Made by a program: the position numbers and the translations under genes
Shown: one piece after another, positions 1 to 10,527 of the stretch
How the letters are laid out: the number at the start of each line of letters is the position of its first letter
Position numbering within the stretch: the first letter of the stretch is position 1
NCBI RefSeq assembly: GCF_018991925.1
Contig: NW_024722158.1
Coordinates: forward strand, 1,434,586 to 1,498,585
Length of the DNA stretch: 64,000 bases
DNA from: Homarus americanus
Taxonomy: Eukaryota > Arthropoda > Malacostraca > Decapoda > Nephropidae
Direction of reading: 5' to 3'
Notes under the pieces: model-generated
What the model saw: the letters and a program-made list of their open reading frames with translations, nothing else
Databases searched by the model: none
Told to the model about the DNA's origin: nothing

Positions 1-264
1 GGCAGGATGTTAATGGAAGAAAATAGAAAATATTTTGGAAGAGCTATCTCCGTTATTATACATTTCCGCCGGTAATGTAATAGATGAAAATTATCTTATA
101 ATTAAACGTCTTATTCTTATATGATAATAGATTAGTGGTAGGAATGAACGGTGCTACAAGAAAATAATACTTTTGTTCGAAACTCATCAAATAACATCGG
201 AAAAACATTTTTAATATTCAAACAAAGACCCGGTGCATTAGTGAAAATTGACCACATTATCTCC

Positions 265-935
265 GGTCCTACTAATTACCCAAATGTAGCCAAATGTAGC
301 CGCAATTAAGTCAAATAATGGTCCTACATGAATAAATCGGACTGCCAATCACTTCTCGACTAGTATTTGGTGTCACAAAGTAAAAAAAAAATTGGGAAAC
401 TTACTTTAATCTGAGTTAATAGATAGCGTGCATGTACCCAGGGAGCGAGAAATTACCCAAATGTAGCCACAATGAAGTCAAATGATGGTCCTACAAGCAT
501 AAATCGGGCTGTGAATCACTTCTCGATTATTATTTAGTGTCATAAAGTCACAAAAAATAGGTAAACTTAATTTAATCTGAGTTGTGTTAGGTTAGGTTAG
601 GTACATGCACTCGATCTATTAACTCAGATTAAATTAAGTTTACCAATTTTTTGTGACTTCGTGACACCATATACCAGTCGAGAAGTGACTGGCAGTCCGA
701 TTTATGCTTGTAGGACCATCATTTGACTTCATTGCGGCTACATTTGGGTAATTACTCGCTCTCTCGGTACATGCACGCGATCTATTAACTCAGATTAAAT
801 TACGTTTTCCATTTTTTTTTACTTTGTGACACCAAATACCAGTCGAGAAGTGACTGGCAGTCTGATTTATTCATGTAGGACCATTATTTGACTTCATTGC
901 GGCTATACATTTGGGTACTTAGTCGGACCCCATTA
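265..935. mobile_element. Fold-back (inverted-repeat) element, non-coding
   Basis: Two arms of about 300 bases are reverse complements of each other. Each arm holds two diverged copies of one unit: a stretch with ACCCAAATGTAGCC, a stretch with GGTCCTACA, the word ACTTCTCGACT and the word TTTAATCTGAGTTAATAGAT. The left arm runs from about 272 to 574 and the right arm from about 603 to 918. The centre (about 580-600) has three TTAGG pentamers. Such a palindrome is typical of fold-back DNA transposons or MITEs with long terminal inverted repeats; the family is not recognised. GGCAGGAT at base 1 recurs inverted at 935-942 (ATCCTGCC), which may mark a larger element, but this could be chance. Confidence 0.7.
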
Positions 936-942
936 TCCTGCC

Positions 943-1885
943 CATTTCATAATTTTATTGACAATCTGATGTTCACTACCAACTCTGAAGAGCGAGTCAT
1001 TATCAATCCTAAGTGTATTAAAGATCTCATAAAGTCAACACTGACAGGTGGTGTAAGACTCACCTCACAGGATCTTTTGGAAATCGAAAGAAAGACAAAT
1101 TTCTGTCCCTTACAGAGTTGCTAGTGCAGTTAATAGCTGCACAGTACCGGGGTCCCATTGCAGCTGCTAAAAAAATGAACAAGATTAAAGACAATATAAA
1201 TAGAGGTATTTCGCCTCAGTGTTCGTAGGAGTCAGTAAACAGACGATACTCAAGTAGTTTAGACTGTCTAGTAAGGAACTATCACTCCCGCAGTCTGTCT
1301 CACTTCAGGTAGATGGTGCTGCTTGGGAAGACTTCAGCGGTCTGTTCAAACAGCTGCCAAGACAGGTACCCATCACTGTGTCAAGTGTGAGGAAGACATG
1401 AGCAATTACAACCATCTCAATTCCATAGTTTTCCCAAAGATAACAAAAAGGTAAGTTAATATTAGTGTGTTGTAGAAAATAAGTCATAAAACCACATTCA
1501 GTGCTGGGTGTGGTAATATTTAGTTATTATTTAGCTACAAATAATTATGTATTCTATGGAAAATGTATAGGATCTCTTGTGTTGGATGGATATATTTTCA
1601 GCCCGTTCACCATCCCTGCCCTGGATTGTAGGGAGAGGAGCGGCTGAACGTATTCTCTTTGGGTAGGTCACGATGGGCTTATATTTAGGCCTAAAGGATC
1701 CTGATTGGACAGCCATAATTTCGAGAATCAGTTTTTGGTTAATCTTAATATACAAGTCTTTTATCTTTATCTTTAGTTAACTTTTTTATAATTTACTGTG
1801 GATTTATTTTAATATTTGGGACAATTAATAACTTTATTGTTACTTTCAGTACTAGATTACTTTATGAGTGAGATACTTTTTTACT
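943..1885 (+). other. Unrecognised stretch with a possible decayed coding remnant
   Basis: From about 970 to 1430 the + strand reads as protein-like sequence in shifting frames, with stops and at least one frameshift; one part contains the words GGVRLTSQDLLEIERKT and LVQLIAAQYRGPIAAAKK. I do not recognise a domain. Bases 1440-1885 are AT-rich and show nothing I can name. It may be a dead gene or transposon fragment next to the fold-back element. Confidence 0.25.
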
Positions 1886-1889
1886 CCAG

Positions 1890-2132
1890 AACATAAGAAA
1901 ATAGGGAGTCTGCAATAGGCTGGTTGGCCTGTGCATGGCAGCTCCTGTCGAGAGTTAGTACCACTCCCTATCATCCATGAATCTATCTAGCCTCCTTTTA
2001 AAACTTTCCAGAGTTCCAGCACTTACTACAAAGTTGCTAAGCTTGTTCCTCTCGTCCACCACCCTATTTGTGAACCAGTTTCTTCCTATCTCCCTCCTAA
2101 ACCTAAACTTATCCAACTTAAATCCGTTGCTA
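1890..2132 (-). mobile_element. 3' tail of LINE family A
   Basis: Reverse complement of the last part of the LINE at 22.2-24.3 kb. It keeps the C-terminal peptide with GFKLDKFRFRREIGRNWF and the 3' tail ending in the TTCTTATGTTCTTATG-type short repeat. It is strongly 5' truncated, as LINE copies usually are. The next 100 bases (2133-2240) carry repeated ACTTGAGTA/ACTTTTAC words like those of some hAT-type short elements, but no ends were found. Confidence 0.8.
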
Positions 2133-2519
2133 TGAGTGCTATTTCTACTTGAGTACATTGAACTTTGGATACTTTTAATTCTACTTGAGTAACATTTTGC
2201 CAATGTAACAATACTTTTACTTAAATAACAAAGTCTGGTACTTTTTACAACTTTAACTGTACTTCACATTTTGGAGGAGGAATCGTCGCCATGTGACGGT
2301 AGACCTCAGCATTCACCTGAAGATTGGCCCCAGGTTATCCTACTTGCAGTTAAACCACCCCGGCACAAAAGAATACATAATCATGTACAGTAACTCGGTT
2401 ACAAAACTAAAAAAGATGGCACAAAAAGTTTATTGAGCTATCACACTGGAAACAACTGTACTGTACAATACATTTATCCAGACAATATGATTACAAAACT
2501 ACAAAATAATTGAAAATTT

Positions 2520-3404
2520 TTACACTGGAAATTGTGAAGAAATATGATCACATAAAGTTTCAAAAGCATTCTGAGAATAACGATCGTGCCACATAAATTC
2601 TTGCAGGTAAGAATTCATAAAGTCCCTCTTGCAGCCTCGCATCGTTTTGAAGTGAGTTTTGTGTTTGTTCCAGATGGACTCAATTGTTTGAGTGTGATCA
2701 TCACTTTGCGGATCCACAAAATTAAGTGAATGGTCACCCAGACCTTGGAGATTACAGTACGCCCTCCACTCAACACTGTGAATGATGGATCCAGGCCGAA
2801 CCACTGCTTGTATAATAGGCAGAAGAGTGGCAGCATCTCTTGTCTGAACTATTTCCAGGTAGCCAGTCGGTGGTGTGGTACTTGTGTCAACGATACTGAA
2901 GACCCAGGCAGGTGCTCGTCCCTCATGATGCTTTGGTTTATGAGAAATGCAAGATTCATCAATTTTCACGATAACACCAGGACCCCCGAGTTGAATTGGG
3001 TTTGCTTGAAAATGTTTCGTGCACACTTGCCGAAAAAAGCTATAGCAATCAATCATCGTCTTTTCTGAAATGTATAGCTGGCGGCCTGCTGATGTTTGGC
3101 TGACACGTTCACTCCATAGATATAGTGCATGGACCCATTTCTGAAGTATCATGCGAGAGTTAGAAAAAAAAGATCCACTCCTTATGGAAACTGTGTATTT
3201 ATATTTCTGGCAGTTTTTGTTCTGGCATTTCCATGCAAAACCGTCACTACTTTTTGAGTACATCGTCCACTTCATCTGAGTATGACAGCTTTGACAATTC
3301 ATTTCACTTTTTAGAAGTTTGTGTTGTTTGAACCAGTCAATAACTGGCAAAGGATCCTCGCACAGCAAAGGCAGCACCACGGCATGGAAGGTATTGTTCG
3401 CCAT
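2520..3404 (-). CDS. Merlin-type (IS1595/ISXO2-like) transposase, full-length ORF with altered active site
   Basis: An uninterrupted 294-residue reading frame. The N-terminus has a zinc-ribbon-like set of cysteines (C37-x2-C40, then C60 and C65). The catalytic core follows IS1595/Merlin transposases: IDES at about 148-151 (first Asp, D149), a WVFSIVD strand, then DHSLNFVDP and HTQTIESIW with the Glu at about 242. In the family the second Asp sits in a motif like ISDxWxAY; here that motif reads HSVEWRAY, so V211 replaces it, a change possible by one base (GAT to GTT). The family moves DNA by cut and paste. The frame is open, so the copy is young, under selection, or lucky; the missing Asp predicts loss of transposition. 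Two similar direct repeats flank it (about 2296-2345 and 3475-3525); clear terminal inverted repeats were not found. Known family knowledge supports the call; activity is inferred. Confidence 0.85.
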   Translation of the reverse strand: MANNTFHAVVLPLLCEDPLPVIDWFKQHKLLKSEMNCQSCHTQMKWTMYSKSSDGFAWKCQNKNCQKYKYTVSIRSGSFFSNSRMILQKWVHALYLWSERVSQTSAGRQLYISEKTMIDCYSFFRQVCTKHFQANPIQLGGPGVIVKIDESCISHKPKHHEGRAPAWVFSIVDTSTTPPTGYLEIVQTRDAATLLPIIQAVVRPGSIIHSVEWRAYCNLQGLGDHSLNFVDPQSDDHTQTIESIWNKHKTHFKTMRGCKRDFMNSYLQEFMWHDRYSQNAFETLCDHISSQFPV

Positions 3405-3863
3405 GGTCTACTGCTACCTCACTAAGTATACGTCTCTTTATATACTGTAAATTGGCATCAGGTCAAGAAGAGGTCACGGTGGACCTCAGTACACACCTGA
3501 AGGCTTGCCCCAACCCATCTGAAGATTAACCACCCACACTCTACCTGGCCCGGGAAAGGGTGAAGGGGGGGGGGGTTGTCTCAGGGGATCCATTGATGGT
3601 TCAAATATACAAGTGATATACATAAGCAATTCATGTATACATTGTATAGAGTGCAAATACAGTAATAAGGTATAAGTATTATTAGAAATACTGTATATAA
3701 TAATTTGAATGTTAGCAGTGGCCTGTTTCAGTGAAATCACTACATTTTTAAAAGATTAGTGGTAAGGTTGGGATCACTGTCCGACCACCTTGCCATATGT
3801 CAGGTCAAGTGAGGTCAGCGGTCGTCTATAATTGTCTCTCGCGTTTTGTGTTGTTAAGAACAT

Positions 3864-4116
3864 AAGAATGGAGGAAACTGCAGCGGGCCTATTGGCCCAT
3901 ACTGGGCAGTCCCATTTACACCCAACCCCTATTGCTCATATAAGCATCCAACCTATGTTTGAAGCAATTCAGCGTATTCGAGTTAATGATGATATTTGGT
4001 GACTTGTTCCATTCATCCACTACTCTGTTTCCAAACCAGTGTTTACCTATTTCACGCCTAAATCTAAATTTGTCTAATTTAAAACCATTGTTACGAGTTC
4101 GCTCCTGGTTGGATAG
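3864..4116 (-). mobile_element. LINE family B 3' tail, left part (split by hAT)
   Basis: The - strand encodes a LINE C-terminal peptide similar to family A but distinct (NGFKLDKFRFRREI, then KHWFGNRVVDEWN) and ends in a 3' tail with TTCTTAT. It stops at the 8-bp duplication TTTGAGTA (4117-4124) and continues after the matching duplication at 7523-7530, so the hAT element between them jumped into this LINE copy. Confidence 0.8.
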
Positions 4117-4334
4117 TTTGAGTACAGAGTTGCCAACTTAGCGACTTTGTAGCTAGATAGAGCTTTTTGTTTTTTTCTAGCGACATTTTAGAGCGATTTG
4201 CGACTTGTCGCGACTCTAGAGATACCCACAGAAATCTAACGACTTTCTGGATACTTTTGGACTGTCCATGAAAACTCAGTTTTCCTAATTTCGAGCCATA
4301 ATATATAGCAACGGGGTTACAGGGACAATACATT

Positions 4335-4415
4335 TGAACGGGTTGAACTCATAAAACAACTTGGTCAACGCTTACCTGACAACATTCGTGTGCTGCAGTC
4401 TATATCTTTTCTGAG
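4335..4415 (+). pseudogene. hAT transposase fragment upstream of the inner insertion
   Basis: Reads FERVELIKQLGQRLPDN then IRVLQSISFLS on the + strand, a stretch that in hAT transposases lies some way before the dimerisation domain. It stops exactly at the left end of the inner element (4416), and a plausible continuation starts at 6831. The N-terminal part of the enzyme is missing from the outer element. Confidence 0.6.
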
Positions 4416-4426
4416 CAGTGGCGTAG

Positions 4427-5137
4427 CTAGAGTGTGTGCCGCCCGGGGCGGCCCTTGAGTTTGCCGCCCCCCCCCGCCCGTGCCCCCACAAAAAATACAT
4501 CAATTGTTGCTCCACGAGCAATCCTAATTTCCAACTCCTTCCATTGTGTGAAATTCCGAACGTGAGCTGCACTGGATTCGTGCTCGGATATTCTAGGATT
4601 CAGTTTCCACCACATGTTGAATCCATCCTCAGAATTAAACAGTTTGCACCAAAAGCAGTAAAGAGCTTCCTTGGAAGGGGAGTACACCATCCATGATCTC
4701 AACATTCTTTCACCATTTGGCAGAGTTTGAAAAAACCATTCGCGTGTTAGTTTTCTAGTTTGTCCTTTGGTTGACACACCTTCACGAATTACTTCACTAA
4801 AATCAGAATCTAGATTTTGAACCACAGACGCACCTTGACGTACCAGAAAGATCCGTGTGTCATTGCTAATCTTGCTTGGCCATAGGCCAACATCTTTTAT
4901 GTCCACTCTGTCCACAGCTGGTCCCGGAATATTTTCTTCTTCATGTTCTTCATCACTTGAAGGAGTTGAAGTTGACGAATCGCTTGAAGTTGAACTTGAA
5001 TCCCTTGAATTTGATAATGATTTGGTTTCTATACGACTGATGTATTTAAAGAGTGCCCCTTTATTCTTGTTTAATACTTCCTCTCTTGCCTTTCTCTTTT
5101 TTCTATACACAGCACCACTTTCTTTAGCTCGCTTCAT
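4427..5137 (-). pseudogene. hAT transposase N-terminal part (zf-TTF type), truncated
   Basis: 236 residues in one open frame from an ATG. There is a basic start (KRKAREE), a Ser/Asp/Glu-rich linker (about 40-70), then a zf-TTF-like region with LTREWFF, the word YCFWCKLF and EHESSAAHVRN; this zinc-binding N-terminal module precedes the catalytic domain in ZMYM/SCAND3-like hAT transposases. The family likeness ends near ARGATID; the last 20 or so residues are read from the GC-rich inverted repeat of the element, so the catalytic core (RNase H fold) is deleted. It cannot be a working enzyme. Confidence 0.75.
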
Positions 5138-5484
5138 CTGGGGACAGAGTGATAGAAGTATAAAACATTAATATTTCGAGAAATAAATTCACACTGCATG
5201 TTTAAGATTAAAAGATAAAAAAAATTGAAAAAAATGACGAGAACTTTAGATAAAAGTGATGAAGCTAAGTATCACAAGTCACAAATTCTACACTTTTGAC
5301 AAATAACACATTAAGAAAAAAGCTCTGTGTAGCAAAAGAATGCTTTTGTGAATTTACAAAAAAAAAATTTAAAATGTATTACGTACATTATTTATTATTT
5401 CGGCATTGCATAATATAAAAAAAAACGCTATTCCAAAAGTAATATGCATAGGAAAACATTTTTTCTTAAATAGCATTTCCTCAG

Positions 5485-5488
<4 letters not shown>

Positions 5489-5565
<77 letters not shown>
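5489..5565. repeat. (TA)n microsatellite
   Basis: Almost uninterrupted alternating TA over about 77 bases, followed by two TTAGG pentamers (5572-5583). Confidence 0.95.
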
Positions 5566-5569
<4 letters not shown>

Positions 5570-5743
5570 TTAGGTTAGGTTAGGAATCCGTTACATAAAA
5601 CAATTGTACTGCACCGTTATCTTTTATTGAGTATGATCTAAAATCACGGTATAATGACACTAGTATCAATGTAATACAATGGAAATGTAAAAAGTAGCAA
5701 CTTAATCTAAAATTACAGACTCAGAGTACAGTGAAAATGGATG

Positions 5744-6203
5744 TCTGACATAAGCCCCCCCGACGAAAGCCACCCAGACAAAAGCCCCCTACTTTGATCG
5801 GGGTGGCTTTTGTCTGACAACCCTAACCCTAACCCAACCCAACCTAACTTAACTTAACCCTAACCTAACCAATAATTAACCACAGAGAAGAACAGTATAT
5901 TTTACCCTTAACTATTTAATTATGTCCGTAACTTATGAAAGCCCTTACTGTTGTCAGACAAAAGCCACCCCGATCAAAGTAGGGGGCTTTTGTCTGACAA
6001 CCCTAACCCAACCCAACCTAACTTAACTTAACCCTAACCTAACCAATAATTAACCACAGAGAAGAACAGTATATTTTACCCTTAACTATTTAATTATGTC
6101 CGTAACTTTTGAAAGCCCTTACTGTTGTCAGACAAAAGCCACCCCGATCAAAGTAGGGAGCTTTTGTCTGGGTGGCTTTTGTCAGGGGGGCTTTTGTCTG
6201 TAC
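5744..6203. mobile_element. Fold-back element with 70-bp terminal inverted repeats and an internal duplication
   Basis: Both ends carry inverted copies of about 70 bases built from words such as GACAAAAGCCACC and GGGGGCTTTTGTCTG. Between them a unit of about 180 bases, running from ACAACCCTAACCC through AACAGTATATTTTACCC to GTTGTCAGACAAAAGCC, occurs twice in tandem. Each unit starts with a CCTAA/CCCAA-rich stretch. No coding. It lies inside the inner hAT element. Confidence 0.8.
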
Positions 6204-6830
6204 CCCAGTGAGGATAGTGTCTTAGTATAAAATCGCAATGCTGTGAAACAAAATCTTAATATTTAATCTCAGTACCGCAGCAAAAGTCACATCAATATTT
6301 TTTAACCAATACTTTAATATTTCTTACCTTATAGTATTATGTCTTCCAACGAAGTAAATAACTGGATCGAAAACACAAGAGAACTTAAAAGTCGTCTAGC
6401 CTCCCCTCGTCTTGTCACGATGGAGACTTGTGCAGAACTGAAGTGAATTGCTTGTAACTGGTGGATTGGTCGGCTGTACATGAACTGATATGACCCGAGA
6501 CTGCATGGTTTTGCAGCTACTAGAGACGTTAATCCTAACACCTGACCCACACCACATGAGCTCACTGGCGTACTTGTTTGAAGTTGTTTCCTTAATCCTC
6601 AACAGGTTACAGGTTGTGTGTGTGGCGGGGGGGGGGCGCATAGCAAGGGTGTAGCTCATGACGTGGCCGTGATGATGTGGGTCAGGTGTTAGGTCAGACA
6701 CGACAAGGATTAACTTGCCGCCGATACAAAGGGATGGATTAACGTCTCCAGTAGCTGCAGACCCAAAAGTGCCGCCCCCCAAAAGTGCCGCCCGGGGCGG
6801 ACCGCCGCCCCCCCCACCGCCCCGCCACTA

Positions 6831-7265
6831 ACTGCGCTTCAGTGAACTGCGAATATGCCGATGAATGCTTGAAGCCTATTAAATCAGATATACTTGGTTT
6901 GGCACACTTATTTCCAGTGGAAAAAACTGCATCACACAATCTGGACAGAAACATCTAACACCCTAAAATTGTGGTCAGAAGTGGCAAATTACAGAGATGC
7001 GACAAGTGAAAACCCTTACCATGATCTGGCTGAAATTGCACTCACTGCCTTATCTCTTCCGCATTCAAACGCAGATGTAGAGCGCACATTTAGTAATATG
7101 AACTTTGTGAAATCAAAATTGCGCAACAAAATGAAACTATCGACATTAAAGGCAATTCTTACAATAAAGTATGGGTTAAAAAGACAGAACACCTGTTATG
7201 AACTTCCTAGTGATATTTTAAGAAAGATAGGGACTGTGGAGGCATACAGTTACAAGAGAACCTGA
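6831..7265 (+). pseudogene. hAT transposase C-terminal dimerisation domain, frameshifted
   Basis: From 6831 a first frame reads through PIKSDILGLAHLFPVEK, then a +1 shift leads into a frame with SEVANYRDATSENPYHDLAE, the word LSLPHSNADVERTFSNMN and KSKLRNKMKLSTLKAIL. This is the hAT C-terminal dimerisation domain, where the LPHSNADVERTFS block is diagnostic. It belongs to the outer element. It is on the opposite strand to the truncated transposase at 4427-5137, so the two are remains of different enzymes and not one gene. Confidence 0.85.
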
Positions 7266-7530
7266 ACCAAGCACTTCACATGCTTCCAGCTCTACAGTTG
7301 TTCACACTACCAAGAGGTCTGGGATGCAATTACTATTGAATAATAGGTAAGTGTGCACATTAAACCTTAAAAAAAATAATATTTTTATTTTTACATAATG
7401 CATTTTATTTATACTGAAGGGGGGGAATAATAGCTAGCGACTTTCCATGGAAGATTTAGCGCCATTTAGCTACTTTTAGGTACCAGCCTAGCGACATGTG
7501 AAGACCCGAGTTGGCAACCCTGTTTGAGTA

Positions 7531-7613
7531 CCTTTGTAATGTCCCCTTTGTTTAGCCCTGACTTCCACTTATACACCTCTATCAGGTCGCCCCTCGCTCT
7601 ACGTCTCTGTGGA
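7531..7613 (-). mobile_element. LINE family B tail, right part
   Basis: The - strand reads QRRRARGDLIEVYKWKSGLN then KGDITKVLK, the usual LINE C-terminal block that comes just before the peptide at 3864-4116. It lies directly after the hAT target duplication and completes the interrupted LINE. Confidence 0.8.
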
Positions 7614-7721
7614 CAATGTTTCTTGCAACATAGTGTGTGACAATCACTGTCGGTGTTTTGTGAATTTTATTTGAACGATTAATATTTTGTTTGATGTGTT
7701 ATAAACTTTATTCTATAACAG

Positions 7722-9884
7722 GATCACCTGAAGAATTGTCACCCCAGCCCACTCCACCTGAAGAATTGTCACCCCAGCCCACTCCACCTGAAGAATTGTC
7801 ACCCCAGCCCACTCCACCTGAAGAATCATCACCCCAGCCCACTCCACCTGAAGAACATCATCACCCCAGCCCACTCCACCTGAAGAATCATCACCCCAGC
7901 CCACTCCACCTGAAGAATCATCACCCCAGCCCACTCCACCTGAAGAATCATCACCCAAGCCCACTCCACCTGAAGAATCATCACCCCAGCCCACTCCACC
8001 TGAAGAATCATCACCCCAGCCCACTCCACCTGAAGAATCATCACCCCAGCCCACTCCACCTGAAGAATCATCACCCCAGCCCACTCCACCTGAAGAATCA
8101 TCACCCCAGCCCACCCACCTGAAGAATCATCACCCCAGCCCACTCCACCTGAAGAATCATCACCCCAGCCCACTCCACCTGAAGAATCATCACCCCAGCC
8201 CACTCCACCTGAAGAATCATCACCCCAGCCCACTCCACCTGAAGAATCATCACCCCAGCCCACTCCACCTGAAGAATCATCACCCCAGCCCACTCCACCT
8301 GAAGAATCATCACCCCAGCCCACCCACCTGAAGAATCACCACACCCCAGCCCACTCCACCTGAAGAATCATCACCCCAGCCCACTCACCCGAAGAATCAT
8401 CACCCCAGCCCACTCCACCTGAAGAATCATCACCCCAGCCCACTCCACCTGAAGAATCATCACCCCAGCCCACTCCACCTGAAGAATCATCACCCCAGCC
8501 CACTCCACCTGAAGAATCATCACCCCCAGCCCACCTGAAGAATCATCACCCAGCCCACTCCACCTGAAGAATCATCACCCCAGCCCACTCCACCTGAAGA
8601 ATCATCACCCCAGCCCACTCCACCTGAAGAATCATCACCCCAGCCCACTCCACCTGAAGAATCATCACCCCAGTCCACTCCACCTGAAGAATCATCACCC
8701 CAGCCCACTCCACCGAAGAATCATCACCCCAGCCCACTCCACCTGAAGAATCATCACCCCAGCCCACTCCACCTGAAGAATCATCACCCCAGCCCACTCC
8801 ACCTGAAGAATCATCACCCCAGCCCACCTCCACCTGAAGAATCATCACCCCAGCCCACTCCACCTGAAGAATCATCACCCCAGCCCACTCCACCTGAAGA
8901 ATCATCACCCCCAGCCCACTCCACCTGAAGAATCACCACCCCAGCCCACTCCACCTGAAGAATCATCACCCCAGTCCACACCTGAAGAATCATCACCCCA
9001 GCCCACTCCACCTGAAGAATCATCCACCCCAGCCCACTCCACCTGAAGAATCATCACCCATCCCACCCCACCTGAAGAATCATCACCCCAGCCCACTCCA
9101 CCTGAAGAATCATCACCCAGTCCACTCCACCTGAAGAATCATCACCCCAGTCCACTCCACCTGAAGAATCATCACCCCAGCCCACTCCAACCTGAAGAAT
9201 CATCACCCCAGCCCACTCCACCTGAAGAATCATCACCAGCCCACTCCACCCTGAAGAATCATCACCCAGCCCACCCACCTGAAGAATCATCACCCCAGCC
9301 CACTCCACCTGAAGAATCATCACCCCAGCCCACTCCACCTGAAGAATCATCACCCCAGCCCACTCCACCTGAAGAATCATCACACCCCAGCCCACTCCAC
9401 CTGAAGAATCATCACCCCAGCCCACTCCACCTGAAGAATCATCACCCCAGCCCACTCCACCTGAAGAATCATCACCCCAGCCCACTCCACCTGAAGAATC
9501 ATCCACCCCAGCCCACTCCACCTGAAGAATCATCACCCCAGCCCACTCCACCTGAAGAATCATCACCCCAGCCCACTCCACCTGAAGAATCATCACCCCA
9601 GCCCACTCCACCTGAAGAATCATCACCCCAGCCCACTCCACCTGAAGAATCATCACCCCAGCCCACTCCACCTGAAGAATCATCACCCCAGCCCACTCCA
9701 CCTGAAGAATCATCACCCAGCCCACTCCACCTGAAGAATCATCACCCCAGCCCACTCCACCCGAAGAATCATCACCCCAGTCCACTCCACCTGAAGAATC
9801 ATCACCCCAGCCCACTCCACCTGAAGAATCATCACCCCAGCCCACTCCACCTGAAGAATCATCACCCCAGCCCACTCCACCTGC
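7722..9884. repeat. 30-bp minisatellite, about 70 copies
   Basis: The unit is CCACCTGAAGAATCATC plus ACCCCAGCCCACT. The period is a multiple of three, so long open frames appear in several frames on both strands; on the + strand the frame of the first units reads PPEE(L/S)SPQPT. The first three units carry AATTGTC where the rest carry AATCATC. Many units have one- or two-base losses or gains that break the frame, and the + frame is lost within the fifth unit. CTATAACAG just before the array looks like a splice acceptor, but no gene is supported. Best read as a tandem array, not a protein. Confidence 0.95.
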
Positions 9885-9889
9885 ATTTT

Positions 9890-9992
9890 ATTTTACAACA
9901 TTATTTGTGGGGGGGGGGGAAATGAAGGAGTCCACGAGGTTGTTAAAAATTCCTCTAGGGGGGAATGGAGTGATCAAGGTTGAGAACCACTG
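9890..9992. mobile_element. Right end of a hAT-like element
   Basis: The sequence ends with AAGGTTGAGAACCACTG, the reverse complement of the CAGTGGTTCTCAACC inverted repeat typical of Charlie-like hAT elements. A matching left end was not found, so the minisatellite may have grown inside this element and replaced it. Confidence 0.5.
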
Positions 9993-10527
9993 AGCTAAGA
10001 TGACTAGAAAAGTGATGGTGTACAGGTCTGGAATAAGAAGTGTTGTGTTGTGTGTTAAGGACCTCAGGTATATTTATATAGTGTGTACTGTATGCTGTAC
10101 AAACCAGATGTAAATTATTATTTGTTTTTGCCAGTCTTATTTCTGTGCAATATGTAAACCATTTTTCTTTTATGTTGCAGTCTTGTAGTAGCTATTATTA
10201 GAAGTGTTTACATCAATTTAGTTTAAAAACAATGTATTTACATCAATATACAAACTAGCACTATTATAAGTCTGTCAACCTTACTTCTCTGTACACTGAT
10301 TCCCCACACCTGATCAGCAGTATGGGAAGGAGGTGTTATGTTATGAGTGAGCAATACCTTTTACTATTTACAATATTTGGTTCTTCAATGTATTGTTTTG
10401 AGATTTGCATTTTTTTTTGCCTAAACATTATGATTAAAACAATTATAAAATTACAGATAGTTTTACTGAACTCCTTCAACTATGCATTACCTATACTGTA
10501 TCTATTTAGATTTAGCTTTAAAGTGTA

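Larger units (their letters stand above)
4416..6830 (-). mobile_element. Inner hAT-like element nested in the outer hAT
   Basis: The ends are GC-rich inverted repeats: left CAGTGGCGTAGCTAG followed by GCCGCCCGGGGCGG, right (reverse complement) TAGTGGCGGGGCGG followed by CCGCCCCGGGCGGC. Similar CAGTGGCG... ends are known for hAT elements with a zf-TTF/ZMYM-like transposase, which fits the gene inside. No clean 8-bp duplication was seen. It contains a truncated transposase gene, a TA microsatellite and a fold-back element. Confidence 0.7.
4125..7522 (+). mobile_element. Outer hAT DNA transposon, internally deleted, with perfect 8-bp target duplication
   Basis: The ends are inverted repeats: left CAGAGTTGCCAACT, right AGTTGGCAACCCTG. 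Both sides have the identical 8-bp duplication TTTGAGTA (4117-4124 and 7523-7530), the size expected for hAT elements. Inside, the + strand keeps the C-terminal half of a hAT transposase, split by a second hAT-like element at 4416-6830. The host site is a LINE tail whose coding resumes on the other side. Confidence 0.9.

Noticed and set aside
580..600. TTAGG repeats as a telomere
   Set aside because: Only three pentamers, inside a palindromic element.
888..1124. A 78-codon gene starting in the fold-back element
   Set aside because: The first part is the inverted repeat; the rest loses frame soon after. Kept only as a possible remnant.
4427..7265. One hAT transposase gene across the region
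   Set aside because: The zf-TTF part is on the - strand and the dimerisation domain on the + strand; they belong to different elements.
7713..9875. Long open frames with GWGDDSSGGV or VEWAGVMILQ repeats
   Set aside because: They come from the 30-bp array, exist in several frames of both strands, and break at every indel.
7722..9884. Regular array as a CRISPR
   Set aside because: No unique spacers; the units are contiguous. Eukaryotic context.
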